Shown here piece by piece: positions 1-6,640 of a stretch of 14,471 nucleotides of DNA. Source of the stretch: CAYXWM01 sp964392115 (lineage in GTDB: Bacteria; Bacillota; Clostridia; Lachnospirales; WRBF01); assembly GCA_964392115.1 (NCBI GenBank), contig CAYMOU010000072.1, positions 1 to 14,471 of the forward strand, given 5' to 3'. Both the position numbers and the translations under genes were made by a program. The notes under the pieces were generated by a model. The model was not told the origin of the DNA and searched no databases. It saw nothing but the letters and a program-made list of their open reading frames with translations. How positions within the stretch are numbered: the stretch's first letter is position 1; each line of letters starts with the position of its first letter.

Positions 1-1
1 C

Positions 2-283
2 AACAATTTCGCACCAAACAAGCCAATCACCCGTGAAGAAATGGCGGTTATGTTTTACAATTATCTTAAAACGAAAAAGATAGAACTTCCTAAAAACGGA
101 AGTAATGTAGCTTTTGAAGATATCAATAAAGCCGGTGCCTGGGCGCAAGAAGCAATCGTCAATATGCGAAGCACCGGAATTATTAATGGTTTTGGTGATA
201 ATAATTATGCACCAAAGGCAACAGCAACCCGGGCAGAAGTTGCACAAATCTTTGCAAACTACCTTAATATATTGGATAAATAA
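2..283 (+). CDS. SLH-domain protein, C-terminal end (5' truncated)
   Basis: This is the last 93 codons of a gene that begins before the window; the frame is open from base 2 to TAA at 281-283. Two S-layer homology segments can be read: NNFAPNKPITREEMAVMFYN at the very start, and GFGDNNYAPKATATRAEVAQ followed by IFANYL near the C-terminus. Both have the SLH pattern of a turn, then a P-x-x-x-x-T-R-E/A-E helix. SLH domains bind secondary cell-wall polymer and anchor exported proteins to the surface of Gram-positive cells. The enzymatic or structural part of the protein lies outside the window, so its specific role cannot be stated. A hairpin terminator follows 26 bp after the stop, so this is the last gene of its transcript. 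Confidence 0.9.
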   Translation, partial: NNFAPNKPITREEMAVMFYNYLKTKKIELPKNGSNVAFEDINKAGAWAQEAIVNMRSTGIINGFGDNNYAPKATATRAEVAQIFANYLNILDK

Positions 284-308
284 GGGCATCTCGTATTCAA
301 TCTTATAT

Positions 309-356
309 AAAACCCTCTAAGTCATCACGTATCCTGCTCGTGGCCTTGAGGGTTTT
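309..356 (+). terminator. Rho-independent terminator of the SLH gene
   Basis: A 9-bp perfect stem AAAACCCTC (309-317) / GAGGGTTTT (348-356) has an inner CACG/CGTG pair (326-329 / 339-342). It is followed by CTGAATTTTT. The U-tract is short and slightly displaced, so efficiency is uncertain. Its position directly after the SLH stop codon supports the call. Confidence 0.6.
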
Positions 357-457
357 CTGAATTTTTCAACTGATGATTTTGTTAACGATAATGATGAACA
401 AGATGTACAGCATACAGGCAATTGAGGCTGATTATTCAACCGTGTTAATGGCAATAA

Positions 458-480
458 CCTCCATTTAAAAATTATGGAGG
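458..480 (+). promoter_or_regulatory. Hairpin sequestering a Shine-Dalgarno
   Basis: CCTCCAT (458-464) pairs perfectly with ATGGAGG (474-480) across a 9-nt AT loop. The right arm contains GGAGG, which sits 8 nt before the ATG at 489. If transcribed, the ribosome site would be closed in the hairpin. This may be translational control of the tiny ORF, or simply a remnant of a deleted gene. Confidence 0.35.
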
Positions 481-488
481 ATTTATTT

Positions 489-536
489 ATGCAGCAATCA
501 AAAAAAATCTCACTGACTAAGAAACGGAACTTGTAA
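489..536 (+). CDS. Possible micro-ORF or remnant of a small gene
   Basis: A GGAGG at 476-480 precedes an ATG that opens a 15-codon ORF, MQQSKKISLTKKRNL. A -1 shift near codon 11 leads into a second plausible reading, ETELVSPLGEPLILPGFLT, which stops at TAG about 578-580. A single lost base could therefore have split a gene of about 30 codons. The product is not recognised. The coding region overlaps bases that can form a 7-bp long-range stem (515-521 / 576-582), so the stretch may instead be a structured RNA. A good terminator lies about 100 bp downstream, which suggests that something here is or was transcribed. Confidence 0.25.
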   Translation: MQQSKKISLTKKRNL

Positions 537-636
537 GCCCGCTTGGTGAACCCTTGATTTTACCGGGTTTTCTAACTTAGTCCTATTATAACAGCACCAT
601 AACAACAGCCCAAATCAGGACTAAAAACACCTCCTC

Positions 637-680
637 AAAAACAGCCGCCATAATTTATTTAAATGGCAGCTGTTTTTTTT
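637..680 (+). terminator. Rho-independent terminator
   Basis: The stem is formed by AAAACAGCCGCCAT (637-651) and ATGGCAGCTGTTTT (663-676), with one A/C mismatch and an 11-nt loop. It ends in T8 (673-680). The left side begins with A5, so weaker termination of minus-strand transcripts is possible. It is a strong plus-strand terminator although no confident gene precedes it closely. Confidence 0.8.
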
Positions 681-830
681 GGGGTTATTTTATTTCTCCT
701 GAAAATTTATTGAATTAAACCTAGTCTTTGGTACAAGGGTTAAGATAAGATTGCGGATATGCGGTTGTTATTACAATGTATCTATTTTTTAATAAACTTC
801 TTATTTAGCCGTCCACCTTTGGAGATTTTT

Positions 831-899
831 ATGTATCCAAACAAGAAGTTGAATAAGCATTGTCAGCATACTTCAAATTATTATTCCGGCACAAAATAA
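831..899 (+). CDS. Possible 22-aa peptide ORF
   Basis: The ATG at 831 has GGAG at 821-824, 6 nt upstream, and opens 22 codons beginning MYPNKKLNKHCQHTSNYYSG. The peptide is basic, without a membrane segment or recognised motif. An 8-bp inverted repeat, AACTTCTT (795-802) / AAGAAGTT (843-850), spans the ribosome site and start. No promoter or terminator of its own is obvious. It may be a chance ORF ahead of the LytTR promoter. Confidence 0.2.
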   Translation: MYPNKKLNKHCQHTSNYYSGTK

Positions 900-962
900 A
901 TCAGCAGCCTTTATTCTTTTAGGTTGTGTTTATAATGGAGTACAATCTCGTTTTTTTGTATT

Positions 963-1027
963 TTACCCCTATTAAAAAGCAACTTACCCCATATACTGTT
1001 TTCAACCGTTAAAACTTATGCTATTCT
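963..1027 (+). promoter_or_regulatory. Promoter of LytTR operon with paired direct-repeat operator
   Basis: TTACCCC occurs at 963-969 and again at 984-990, exactly 21 bp (two helical turns) apart, embedded in TTTACCCCTAT and CTTACCCCATAT. Just downstream are a -35-like TTTTCA (999-1004) and an extended -10 TGcTATTCT (1019-1027) with 17-bp spacing. LytTR regulators characteristically bind pairs of short direct repeats on one DNA face, often just upstream of -35. The arrangement therefore fits autoactivation by the adjacent regulator. Binding itself is inferred. Confidence 0.55.
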
Positions 1028-1064
1028 TATTACACCAAAAGGCTTCGAGTAAGGAGACGAAAAC

Positions 1065-1502
1065 TTGAAACTCATTATAGAACAGTCATTGGAACATAAT
1101 GAAGTGGAGATAACCATTAAATGTGGTTTAATTGACGATAAACTGCAAAAGCTCATCTCCCAAATTCGATTATACTCGTTTTCAATCACCGGAAAAAGGG
1201 AGGGTGTCAGTTGTATTCTTCACCTAGAGGATATTTATTATTTTGAATCCATAGATGACCATACTTTTGTTTATTGTAACAAAGACGTATACGAATGCGA
1301 TTTTAAATTGTACGAACTGGAAGAAAAGCTGACTAACACTAATTTTACGAGAGTCAGCAAGTCTTGTATTTTAAATATAGCCCACGTTGTCAATGTGCGC
1401 TCACTATTGAACGGAAAATTGGAAGCACAGCTTTGTAATGAGGAAAAAGTTGTAATCAGCAGACATTATATTCGCCTTTTCAAAGAAAAATTAGGTATGT
1501 AG
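1065..1502 (+). CDS. LytTR-family DNA-binding regulator
   Basis: This 145-aa protein has a short N-terminal part (about residues 1-48) and a LytTR DNA-binding domain (about 50-145). Readable family features are LHLEDIYYFESIDDHTFVY, the FTRVSKSCILNIAHVVNV strand-turn segment and the terminal ISRHYIRLFKEKLG. No response-regulator receiver domain is present, so it is a stand-alone LytTR protein. The start is TTG at 1065, chosen because AAGGAG (1051-1056) lies 8 nt upstream. The gene is followed after 13 bp by a DUF3021 membrane protein. LytTR genes paired with a small membrane protein form LytTR regulatory systems (such as HdrRM and BrsRM of Streptococcus mutans), in which the membrane partner restrains the regulator. 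A similar role is inferred here. Direct repeats upstream suggest autoregulation. The signal sensed is unknown. Confidence 0.85.
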   Translation: MKLIIEQSLEHNEVEITIKCGLIDDKLQKLISQIRLYSFSITGKREGVSCILHLEDIYYFESIDDHTFVYCNKDVYECDFKLYELEEKLTNTNFTRVSKSCILNIAHVVNVRSLLNGKLEAQLCNEEKVVISRHYIRLFKEKLGM

Positions 1503-1515
1503 GAGGTAATTCGTT

Positions 1516-1953
1516 ATGTTAAATATAAAAAGATACATAGTAACAAATTGCATCTCCTTTACCCTTGTTATTATCTTCTATACCCTGATTGATATGTTGG
1601 GATTGGGATGGAAGCTAAACAATGAAATAGTCCTTAAATTATTTGCGATTACAAGCTGTACATCGGTTTTGCAGTTTTTTACGGATAAATTAACAGAGAA
1701 AAATCCACCGGCAAATATTATGTTAAGACTTTTAGATGTATTTTTTACTGTATTTATTGTAGGCGGCATACTGCTTAAAGTGTTTACCATAAATACACTC
1801 AACACCATGGTGATTAGCGCAATGATTATATTGGTTTTCGTATTAGTGCATTGCGTTATGTTGATTAAAGGTCAAGTAGATGCAACAGCCATTAACAAGA
1901 AGCTTGAGCAAATGAGACTAAATAATAATAAAACAGAATACAAACATGAATAA
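1516..1953 (+). CDS. DUF3021-family four-helix membrane protein
   Basis: This 145-aa hydrophobic protein has four predicted membrane segments at about residues 8-28, 38-57, 68-90 and 93-117, then a charged cytoplasmic tail with KKLEQMRLNNN. Length, topology and position immediately after a LytTR gene match the DUF3021 family. AGGAGG at 1501-1506, 9 nt upstream, overlaps the stop codon of the regulator gene and supports the ATG at 1516. The likely job is a membrane partner or inhibitor of the LytTR regulator. That is inferred from the genetic pairing, as the sequence shows no catalytic motif. Confidence 0.75.
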   Translation: MLNIKRYIVTNCISFTLVIIFYTLIDMLGLGWKLNNEIVLKLFAITSCTSVLQFFTDKLTEKNPPANIMLRLLDVFFTVFIVGGILLKVFTINTLNTMVISAMIILVFVLVHCVMLIKGQVDATAINKKLEQMRLNNNKTEYKHE

Positions 1954-2019
1954 ATAATTGAAATAGTTAGGATTGAAAAATCTTAAACACAACCATAAAA
2001 CAATGAAGGAGAAATTAGT

Positions 2020-2370
2020 ATGAATAATTCTTATGAAGCACCCATGACCGATGTGGAATTAATGGCTCTGGCTAAAAAGAGGGTCAAATTAAAAAAAGCA
2101 TTTAAAAAGCACTTGTTTACCTATATAGCAGTTAATACTTTTCTGGTGTGTATTTATTTCGTTACTTCAAGAGGATACTTTTGGCCTATTTGGCCCATGT
2201 TGGGCTGGGGACTTGGTCTTACTATTAACGGTATTGCCGTGTTCACCGGTCTTTCGTATGAAAAAAAATCAGACGATGTACTTAACGAATATAATCGACT
2301 AAAATCTATGGCCCAGACTGGATCCGGCTATAATCATAACAAGCAAGATCAAAACTCACAGGAGAATTAA
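2020..2370 (+). CDS. 2TM-domain small membrane protein
   Basis: This 116-aa protein has a basic amphipathic start (ALAKKRVKLKKAFKKHL), two membrane spans (about 30-50 and 55-77, separated by a SRGYFWPIWPM turn), and a hydrophilic, Q/N-rich tail. The pattern matches the '2TM domain' family, found alone or at the N-terminus of histidine kinases and LytTR proteins. AAGGAG at 2006-2011 lies 8 nt before the ATG. It is the third gene of the LytTR/DUF3021 cluster, 66 bp after DUF3021, with no terminator between, so co-transcription is likely. It may be an effector or target of the LytTR circuit; no function can be assigned from sequence alone. Confidence 0.75.
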   Translation: MNNSYEAPMTDVELMALAKKRVKLKKAFKKHLFTYIAVNTFLVCIYFVTSRGYFWPIWPMLGWGLGLTINGIAVFTGLSYEKKSDDVLNEYNRLKSMAQTGSGYNHNKQDQNSQEN

Positions 2371-2410
2371 GCGAAACCTTTGTACGGAGTGTATAAGTCA
2401 CTGTACAAAA
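2371..2410 (+). other. Hairpin after the 2TM gene
   Basis: TTTGTAC (2379-2385) pairs with GTACAAA (2403-2409), extended by GTG/CAC after a small bulge. GCGAA at 2371-2375 can pair with TTCGC (2420-2424) around it. There is no U-tract, so it is more likely an mRNA 3' stabilising structure than a terminator. Confidence 0.35.
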
Positions 2411-2478
2411 AGCTGTATGTTCGCAAAACGGAATAATAATATACAGATACATTAAGACTGTTTTCTAGCTATCAACTC

Positions 2479-2580
2479 ATACTAATTCCATTTTAAACAG
2501 TAGATAAAAATTTGCAATTTAGACAAAGATTCAAGGATAATTTGCAAATTTTTATCCTTCATTAGATATGGAATTAGTAT
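2479..2580. repeat. 102-bp nested palindrome, MITE-like
   Basis: The outer arms ATACTAATTCCAT (2479-2491) and ATGGAATTAGTAT (2568-2580) are perfect 13-bp inverted repeats. Inner arms at 2503-2520 and 2539-2556 (GATAAAAATTTGCA... and its complement) match at 17 of 18 positions. They are separated from the outer arms by symmetric 11-nt internal loops. There is no coding capacity. TATCAAC occurs at 2470-2476 and 2578-2584 and could be an insertion footprint, though the right copy overlaps the arm. The design fits a small non-autonomous mobile element or a REP-type repeat; copies elsewhere in the genome cannot be checked here. Confidence 0.55.
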
Positions 2581-2585
2581 CAACA

Positions 2586-2623
2586 AAAAAGACCGCTTAA
2601 TCAGATGATTAGACGGTCTTTTT
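2586..2623. terminator. Bidirectional terminator between convergent units
   Basis: AAAAAGACCG (2586-2595) pairs with CGGTCTTTTT (2614-2623), with an inner TAATC/GATTA stem (2598-2602 / 2607-2611) closing on a 4-nt loop. A-tract and T-tract on opposite sides allow termination in both directions. It lies between the plus-strand LytTR cluster and the minus-strand anti-sigma gene. Confidence 0.85.
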
Positions 2624-2719
2624 GCGTGAAACAGCAGTGCATTAATTCTGTATGATTTTGAAAATTCTTAATTATAATTCTCCACAACCCTCGGTGACGG
2701 CTATTTAGCATTAGCTCAT

Positions 2720-4147
2720 TTACTCTACTGTACCCAACTCAATCAGCCAATTGCCCTTTATAACGTAATTCGGCCAAGAGAATTTGAAGTCAATATTTTC
2801 GGTGTCTTTATCAAACGTCATTGTCATGGTTGCTGTGTTACCTTTTATAGTAGTTACGGCTTTTATAACATCCTCGCTGTAAGCGCCCATATCCATTATA
2901 TACACGCTTTCGTCGCTGCCGGTATTCAATTCAAACTCTACAACGGCAGTATCTTCGGAAATTCTTTTGATTGATTTAACATTTGCTTTTTGAATGATAA
3001 AATCCAATTCCTTGTTAACAGAAGCTTCTCCTTCTTTTGGTATATTCAAGCTTATCTCTGCTACACTTTTTTCATAGCCTGCACAAACAGCGGGCAACTT
3101 AACGGTAAGGTCTGTATCTTGATCTGCGTTTATTTCAAAGATAGTTATAGGTCTGCCCACTGCATTTTTTGGCTCATGCAAAGTATAAGCGTTATTATCC
3201 TTGTCATATGCAGTAATCGGCTTAGTCGTACTACCGGAGCTCGAACCTATTATTCCGTTTTCGTAGTTTTTAAACTCATGTAAAAATTCTCCTAAGTCCG
3301 GTTCTCCTAATGCTCTGAGTTTCAAATCTTTATCATTAAAACCGGCCACAAGCTGAATGTTTGTTTTGCCGTCCTTTGCTTCTTTCATTCCGGCTACATT
3401 TGCTATAAGGTCTGTGGTTTTATTTTTATTTATCGATATTTCCTTGCCGGTATCCACCTTAGCTTCGGTATTGATTTCAGACTTTCCTACACTTAAATTT
3501 CCGGCCGTTTTTATACTTTCGGCTTTCACTAAAGAAATATCGTAGGAAGAACCGTCGATCGAGAATATGAAATCTTTAAACGGATTAATGCTATAGTTGT
3601 TCTCTGTTTCATTCATAAAGCTAAATTGCATTACACCATCCTCAGCATTATATCCATAACCACCCACTTTATAACGGATTCCTTTGTCATCCATTGGGGT
3701 TACCGAAACATTAAGGCTTTCTGTTTCCTTATCCGCAAGTTTCTCGTAAGGCTTTACAGATATGTCCAAACAACCGTTTGATACACTTACGTTTAAAAGG
3801 GTAAATTTATCATTCAGCTTAACTTCTTGCGGTAAATAATATGCATCGCCGTCCACAACAGTAGAATATATCATTGATTTATTAAAAAACGATTGTATTG
3901 CTTGAGAAATTTCGCCGGCATAAACACTGGAGAAGGTAAGGGTAGCCGCTATAGCCGCAGCGATTACGGTCTTTTTGTTGATTTTTGATTTTTTTACTTG
4001 TTTCTCAGTTATTTTATTCATAGCTTTTTCTTTGATTCTGTCCATACTGACGCTTTCGCCTCTTTCGTTAAGCAAGTCGTCAATTTTTTCATCAACTAAA
4101 TCATTATCTATACTATTGATTAAATCCATTATTTCTTTTTCATTCAC
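2720..4147 (-). CDS. Anti-sigma-factor-like membrane protein (DUF4179-like)
   Basis: This 475-aa protein has a charged cytoplasmic N-terminus (about 1-57, including SMDRIKEKAMNKITEKQVKK), one membrane span (about 58-80, KKTVIAAAIAATLTFSSVYA), and an extracytoplasmic region of about 395 residues rich in beta-strand patterns. This is the layout of clostridial anti-sigma proteins with DUF4179-like exteriors: the inner segment would bind the sigma factor and the outer part would sense a surface signal. The start is GTG at 4147, because AAAGGAGG lies 9 nt upstream. This start overlaps the end of the sigma gene by 8 nt, so the two are translationally coupled. Coupling and topology make the anti-sigma role likely, but no classic zinc anti-sigma (H-x3-C-x2-C) motif is present. 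Confidence 0.7.
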   Translation of the reverse strand: MNEKEIMDLINSIDNDLVDEKIDDLLNERGESVSMDRIKEKAMNKITEKQVKKSKINKKTVIAAAIAATLTFSSVYAGEISQAIQSFFNKSMIYSTVVDGDAYYLPQEVKLNDKFTLLNVSVSNGCLDISVKPYEKLADKETESLNVSVTPMDDKGIRYKVGGYGYNAEDGVMQFSFMNETENNYSINPFKDFIFSIDGSSYDISLVKAESIKTAGNLSVGKSEINTEAKVDTGKEISINKNKTTDLIANVAGMKEAKDGKTNIQLVAGFNDKDLKLRALGEPDLGEFLHEFKNYENGIIGSSSGSTTKPITAYDKDNNAYTLHEPKNAVGRPITIFEINADQDTDLTVKLPAVCAGYEKSVAEISLNIPKEGEASVNKELDFIIQKANVKSIKRISEDTAVVEFELNTGSDESVYIMDMGAYSEDVIKAVTTIKGNTATMTMTFDKDTENIDFKFSWPNYVIKGNWLIELGTVE

Positions 4148-4685
4148 AGGAAAAAACCTCCTTTATTAATTTTCTGCCCCTTAACAGGCGATTGTCTATA
4201 GCCGATCGAGTTAAATTGAATGATTTCATTAGGTCGCATATTTTTTCATTATAAAAATATCTTCTGAGAAACAGCTCTTTATCAACATCATTAAATTGAT
4301 TAATAACGTCGATAACCTTTTCTTGATCCTGCCTTGCGATAATCTTTTTTTCAATATTTTCATTATCAATTATAGGCAAGTCATCAATGTTGACGGTTTT
4401 TTCTTTTGAAATCTTGCGTTTGTATTTGAGGGCCTTGTATTTTGTCAGAATAAAAAGCCAAGTCTTGAAACTTGCTCTTTCCGGATCAAACTTATTAATA
4501 TTAAGCCATGCTTCGGCAAATACATCGGCTGCACATTCTTCCATATCCTCTTTTGTACAAGAAATATGTAGGATATTATAAGCAAGATAATATACTTGTT
4601 TTGAATATGTTTCTATAATGTATTCGTATGTTTTGATATCGCCCTTTTGAATATTTTGGGCTATTTGCACATCAGTAAGCTCCAA
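4140..4685 (-). CDS. ECF-type sigma-70 family RNA polymerase sigma factor
   Basis: Region 2 is readable around YSKQVYYLAYNIL, then EECAADVFAEAWLNI and FDPERASFKTWLFILTKYKA, the classic ECF pattern. Region 4 is IDVINQFNDVDKELFLRRYF followed by the helix-turn-helix LMKSFNLTRSAIDNRLLRGR. The frame stays open to an upstream TTG at 4709. The TTG at 4685 is preferred because AAGGAGG (4695-4701) sits 9 nt before it, whereas an upstream start would place that ribosome site inside the coding region. The resulting protein has 181 aa. It is followed by the overlapping anti-sigma-like gene. A TTGAGA-N17-GATAGT promoter-like pair lies upstream on the minus strand. Autoregulation is typical for ECF sigmas but not shown here. 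Confidence 0.88.
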   Translation of the reverse strand: MELTDVQIAQNIQKGDIKTYEYIIETYSKQVYYLAYNILHISCTKEDMEECAADVFAEAWLNINKFDPERASFKTWLFILTKYKALKYKRKISKEKTVNIDDLPIIDNENIEKKIIARQDQEKVIDVINQFNDVDKELFLRRYFYNEKICDLMKSFNLTRSAIDNRLLRGRKLIKEVFSCE

Positions 4686-4784
4686 AGCGCTCAACCTCCT
4701 TCCATACAAATACTATCCGTTTGAAATTGTTTTCTCTCAAAATATTTTAAATATATTTCTTTATCACTTTATCATAACAGAACA

Positions 4785-4979
4785 TCAAATGACATAGTCA
4801 GAATTTTGAAGTATGTTAATTGATAAAATGCCTATAATGATTAAAATTATATGTAATCTTATTTGTTTGGAAGAAATTCCTTGCTGCTTATCATAGCCTA
4901 ATTCCTCATTAAGTTCACACTTATACTTAATAATTACATCTGCAGAGTTGGCTCGCTTTTTATCATTTTTTCGGCTCAT
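4785..4979 (-). CDS. Small tail-anchored membrane protein, unknown
   Basis: This 64-aa protein has a very basic start (MSRKNDKKRANSADVIIKYK), a polar middle (NEELGYDKQQGISSKQ) and a single C-terminal membrane segment at about residues 42-58 (LHIILIIIGILSINIL). An AAGAGGG ribosome site is centred about 8 nt before the ATG. It lies on the same strand as the sigma/anti-sigma pair, about 100 bp upstream, and may share their transcript or be a target. It is not a family I recognise. The C-tail anchor topology is the only clear feature. Confidence 0.5.
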   Translation of the reverse strand: MSRKNDKKRANSADVIIKYKCELNEELGYDKQQGISSKQIRLHIILIIIGILSINILQNSDYVI

Positions 4980-5008
4980 GAGATAACCCTCTTTTCAGTA
5001 GACGAAAT

Positions 5009-5069
5009 AAAAAAGGACGGTTTTGGTGCGAAAAGAAAACTACTTCTTTCGCACCAAAACCGTCCCTTT
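5009..5069 (-). terminator. Strong palindromic terminator of the sugar operon (REP-like)
   Basis: Perfect 19-bp arms, GGACGGTTTTGGTGCGAAA (5015-5033) and its complement (5047-5065), enclose a 13-nt loop. On the minus strand the stem ends in TTTTTT (5014-5009), giving an ideal terminator about 90 bp after the kinase stop. The GGGACGG...CCGTCCC palindrome type recurs as REP-like repeats in many Clostridia, so it may be both a repeat and a terminator. Confidence 0.8.
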
Positions 5070-5155
5070 GAAACATCTTTGCAGCAGCACAAAACCCAAA
5101 ATAAACCCGGCCTTGCGACAAAACACAAATATGACCTATTTTCTAGCCCCGGTAT

Positions 5156-6640
5156 TTAGTATCTAGCTTCCAGTGTCATTTTGATGGCGTTTTCCCAACC
5201 TTTACGTTTTTTCTTGCATGTTTCTGATGACATTTCAGGAGTATATGATTTGCGCCTAATGCCGCCAAAGATTTTTTGGTCATAGATTCCCAGGGCAAGA
5301 CCGGCAGCATATGCCACGCCCATGCCACTAAGTTCTTCTATTTGAGATGCTAATACCGGGATTTGCAGTATGTCGCTTTGAAATTGCATAAGGTAAGTGT
5401 CTTTTGTAGGCCCACCGTCTACTCGTAGGGATTCTATGGGCACGTTTGCTGTATCACTCATGACCCGTACAATATCTGCTATTTGATAAGCTATACATTC
5501 TTCTGCTGCCCGTACTAACTCTGCCTTGCCGGTTGTTCTGGTCATTCCGCAGATTATTGCTTTGGCATTACTGTCCCAATATGGTGCACTTAGACCTGAA
5601 AAAGCCGGTACCAGATAAGTTTCGTCATCCGGGTTTGCGGTTTTTGCTACGTCGCCGGCTTCTTTAGGGCTTTTCAATAGTCCTAAATCTTCTACAATCC
5701 AGCGCATTACCGCACCGGTATAGTTAATGTTACCCTCAAGCACATAGTTGATTTTATTGTTAATTCCCCAAGCCAGGGAAGTTACTACCCCTTGGTTGCT
5801 TATTACAGGCTTTTCGCCTATATTCATCATAACCGATGAGCCTGTGCCGTAGGTTGTTTTAATCATACCGGGAGTTAGACACCCTTGACCAAACAAGGCA
5901 CCATGGCTGTCACCCATAATAGAATGAATAGGTATCGGTTGCGGAAATAATCCTCCAAAATTGCATTTAGAAAACAGACTGTCACTGTAACAGATCTCCG
6001 GCAGTGCTTCTGTCTTGATACCAAACAATCCACAAACTTCCTCGTCCCAGCTTAATGTATTGATGTTAAACATCTGGGTACGAGATGCATTGGAATAATC
6101 CGTTTTAAACACAGCACCTTCCGTTAATTGAAAGAGTAACCAGCTGTCAACCGTACCCATACAAAGCTTACCTTGCTCCATTAGGGTTGCGGCATCAGGG
6201 ACATTTTCCAAAATCCAACCCAGTTTTGCTGCGGAAAAGTAGGGCGAAAGGTGCAAACCGGTATGTTCCTTAATTAAGACACTATGACCTTGTTTCTCAA
6301 GACGATCACAAATGGATGAGCCTCTGGCACATTGCCATACAATAGCGTTATAAACCGGCTCTCCGGTTTCCCTATTCCAAGCAACTGCAGTTTCTCGTTG
6401 GTTACTGATACCAACACCCAAAACTTCATCTAAAGCAATACCGGCTTCCGCAACAACGTTTTTTGCAACCTCCAAGGTGTTTTGAAAAATTTCCTTCGGA
6501 TTATGTTCTATCCATCCTTGAGCATTAATCAATTGGGCATGGGCTTTGTCTTTACGAGCAAGCAACACACCTTTTTCGTCCCATAGAATCCCTTTTGTGC
6601 CCTGAGTGCTTTGGTCGATGGATAAAATATATTTTTTCAT
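5156..6640 (-). CDS. FGGY-family carbohydrate kinase, glycerol-kinase-like
   Basis: This 494-aa, full-length FGGY kinase transfers phosphate from ATP to a sugar or polyol. Motifs: YILSIDQSTQGTKG phosphate loop (4-17), SNQRETAVAWNRETG (79-93), AIVWQ (99-103), GLHLSPYFSAAKLGWIL (128-144), MGDSHGALFGQG with the probable catalytic Asp244, YGTGSS (264-269), FSGLSAPYWDS and the C-terminal LRVDGGPTKDTYLMQFQSDI signature. It is closest to glycerol kinase: the residues matching E. coli GlpK Arg83, Glu84, Trp103, Tyr135 and Asp245 are all present, each shifted by one. The residue matching Phe270, which lines the glycerol pocket, is Ser269. With isomerase and transketolase as neighbours, a ketose is the more likely substrate. 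The ATG overlaps the preceding stop as ATGA, and GGAG lies 8 nt upstream. Last gene of the operon. Confidence 0.88.
   Translation of the reverse strand: MKKYILSIDQSTQGTKGILWDEKGVLLARKDKAHAQLINAQGWIEHNPKEIFQNTLEVAKNVVAEAGIALDEVLGVGISNQRETAVAWNRETGEPVYNAIVWQCARGSSICDRLEKQGHSVLIKEHTGLHLSPYFSAAKLGWILENVPDAATLMEQGKLCMGTVDSWLLFQLTEGAVFKTDYSNASRTQMFNINTLSWDEEVCGLFGIKTEALPEICYSDSLFSKCNFGGLFPQPIPIHSIMGDSHGALFGQGCLTPGMIKTTYGTGSSVMMNIGEKPVISNQGVVTSLAWGINNKINYVLEGNINYTGAVMRWIVEDLGLLKSPKEAGDVAKTANPDDETYLVPAFSGLSAPYWDSNAKAIICGMTRTTGKAELVRAAEECIAYQIADIVRVMSDTANVPIESLRVDGGPTKDTYLMQFQSDILQIPVLASQIEELSGMGVAYAAGLALGIYDQKIFGGIRRKSYTPEMSSETCKKKRKGWENAIKMTLEARY

Larger units (their letters stand above)
357..1064. 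other. Long intergenic region with small structured elements
   Basis: About 700 bp hold no gene that can be called with confidence. Individual elements are listed separately: a hairpin over a Shine-Dalgarno (458-480), a 15-codon ORF (489-536), a 7-bp long-range pairing (515-521 with 576-582), a terminator (637-680), a 22-codon ORF with a good ribosome site (831-899), and the LytTR-type promoter (963-1027). Short open frames between 300 and 470 have no ribosome site and look like chance. Confidence 0.6.

Noticed and set aside
7..19. TTTCGCACCAAA near the window start matches the arm of the palindrome at 5047-5058.
   Set aside because: At the window start it encodes FAPN of an SLH repeat in a well-conserved frame, has no inverted partner nearby, and is most simply a coincidence.
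304..431. Open frames around 320-468, including one reading GLEGFLNFSTDDFVNDND.
   Set aside because: No start codon with a ribosome site, overlap with the terminator of the SLH gene, and two competing frames of similar length; probably chance.
2990..3283. Plus-strand frame of 97 codons inside the anti-sigma-like gene, and similar frames opposite the kinase, transketolase and isomerase genes.
   Set aside because: They lie antisense to strong, motif-bearing coding regions and show no family features of their own.
5156..6640. Calling the kinase glpK (glycerol kinase).
   Set aside because: No glycerol facilitator or glycerol-3-phosphate dehydrogenase is nearby, the Phe270 position is changed, and the operon points to a ketose substrate.
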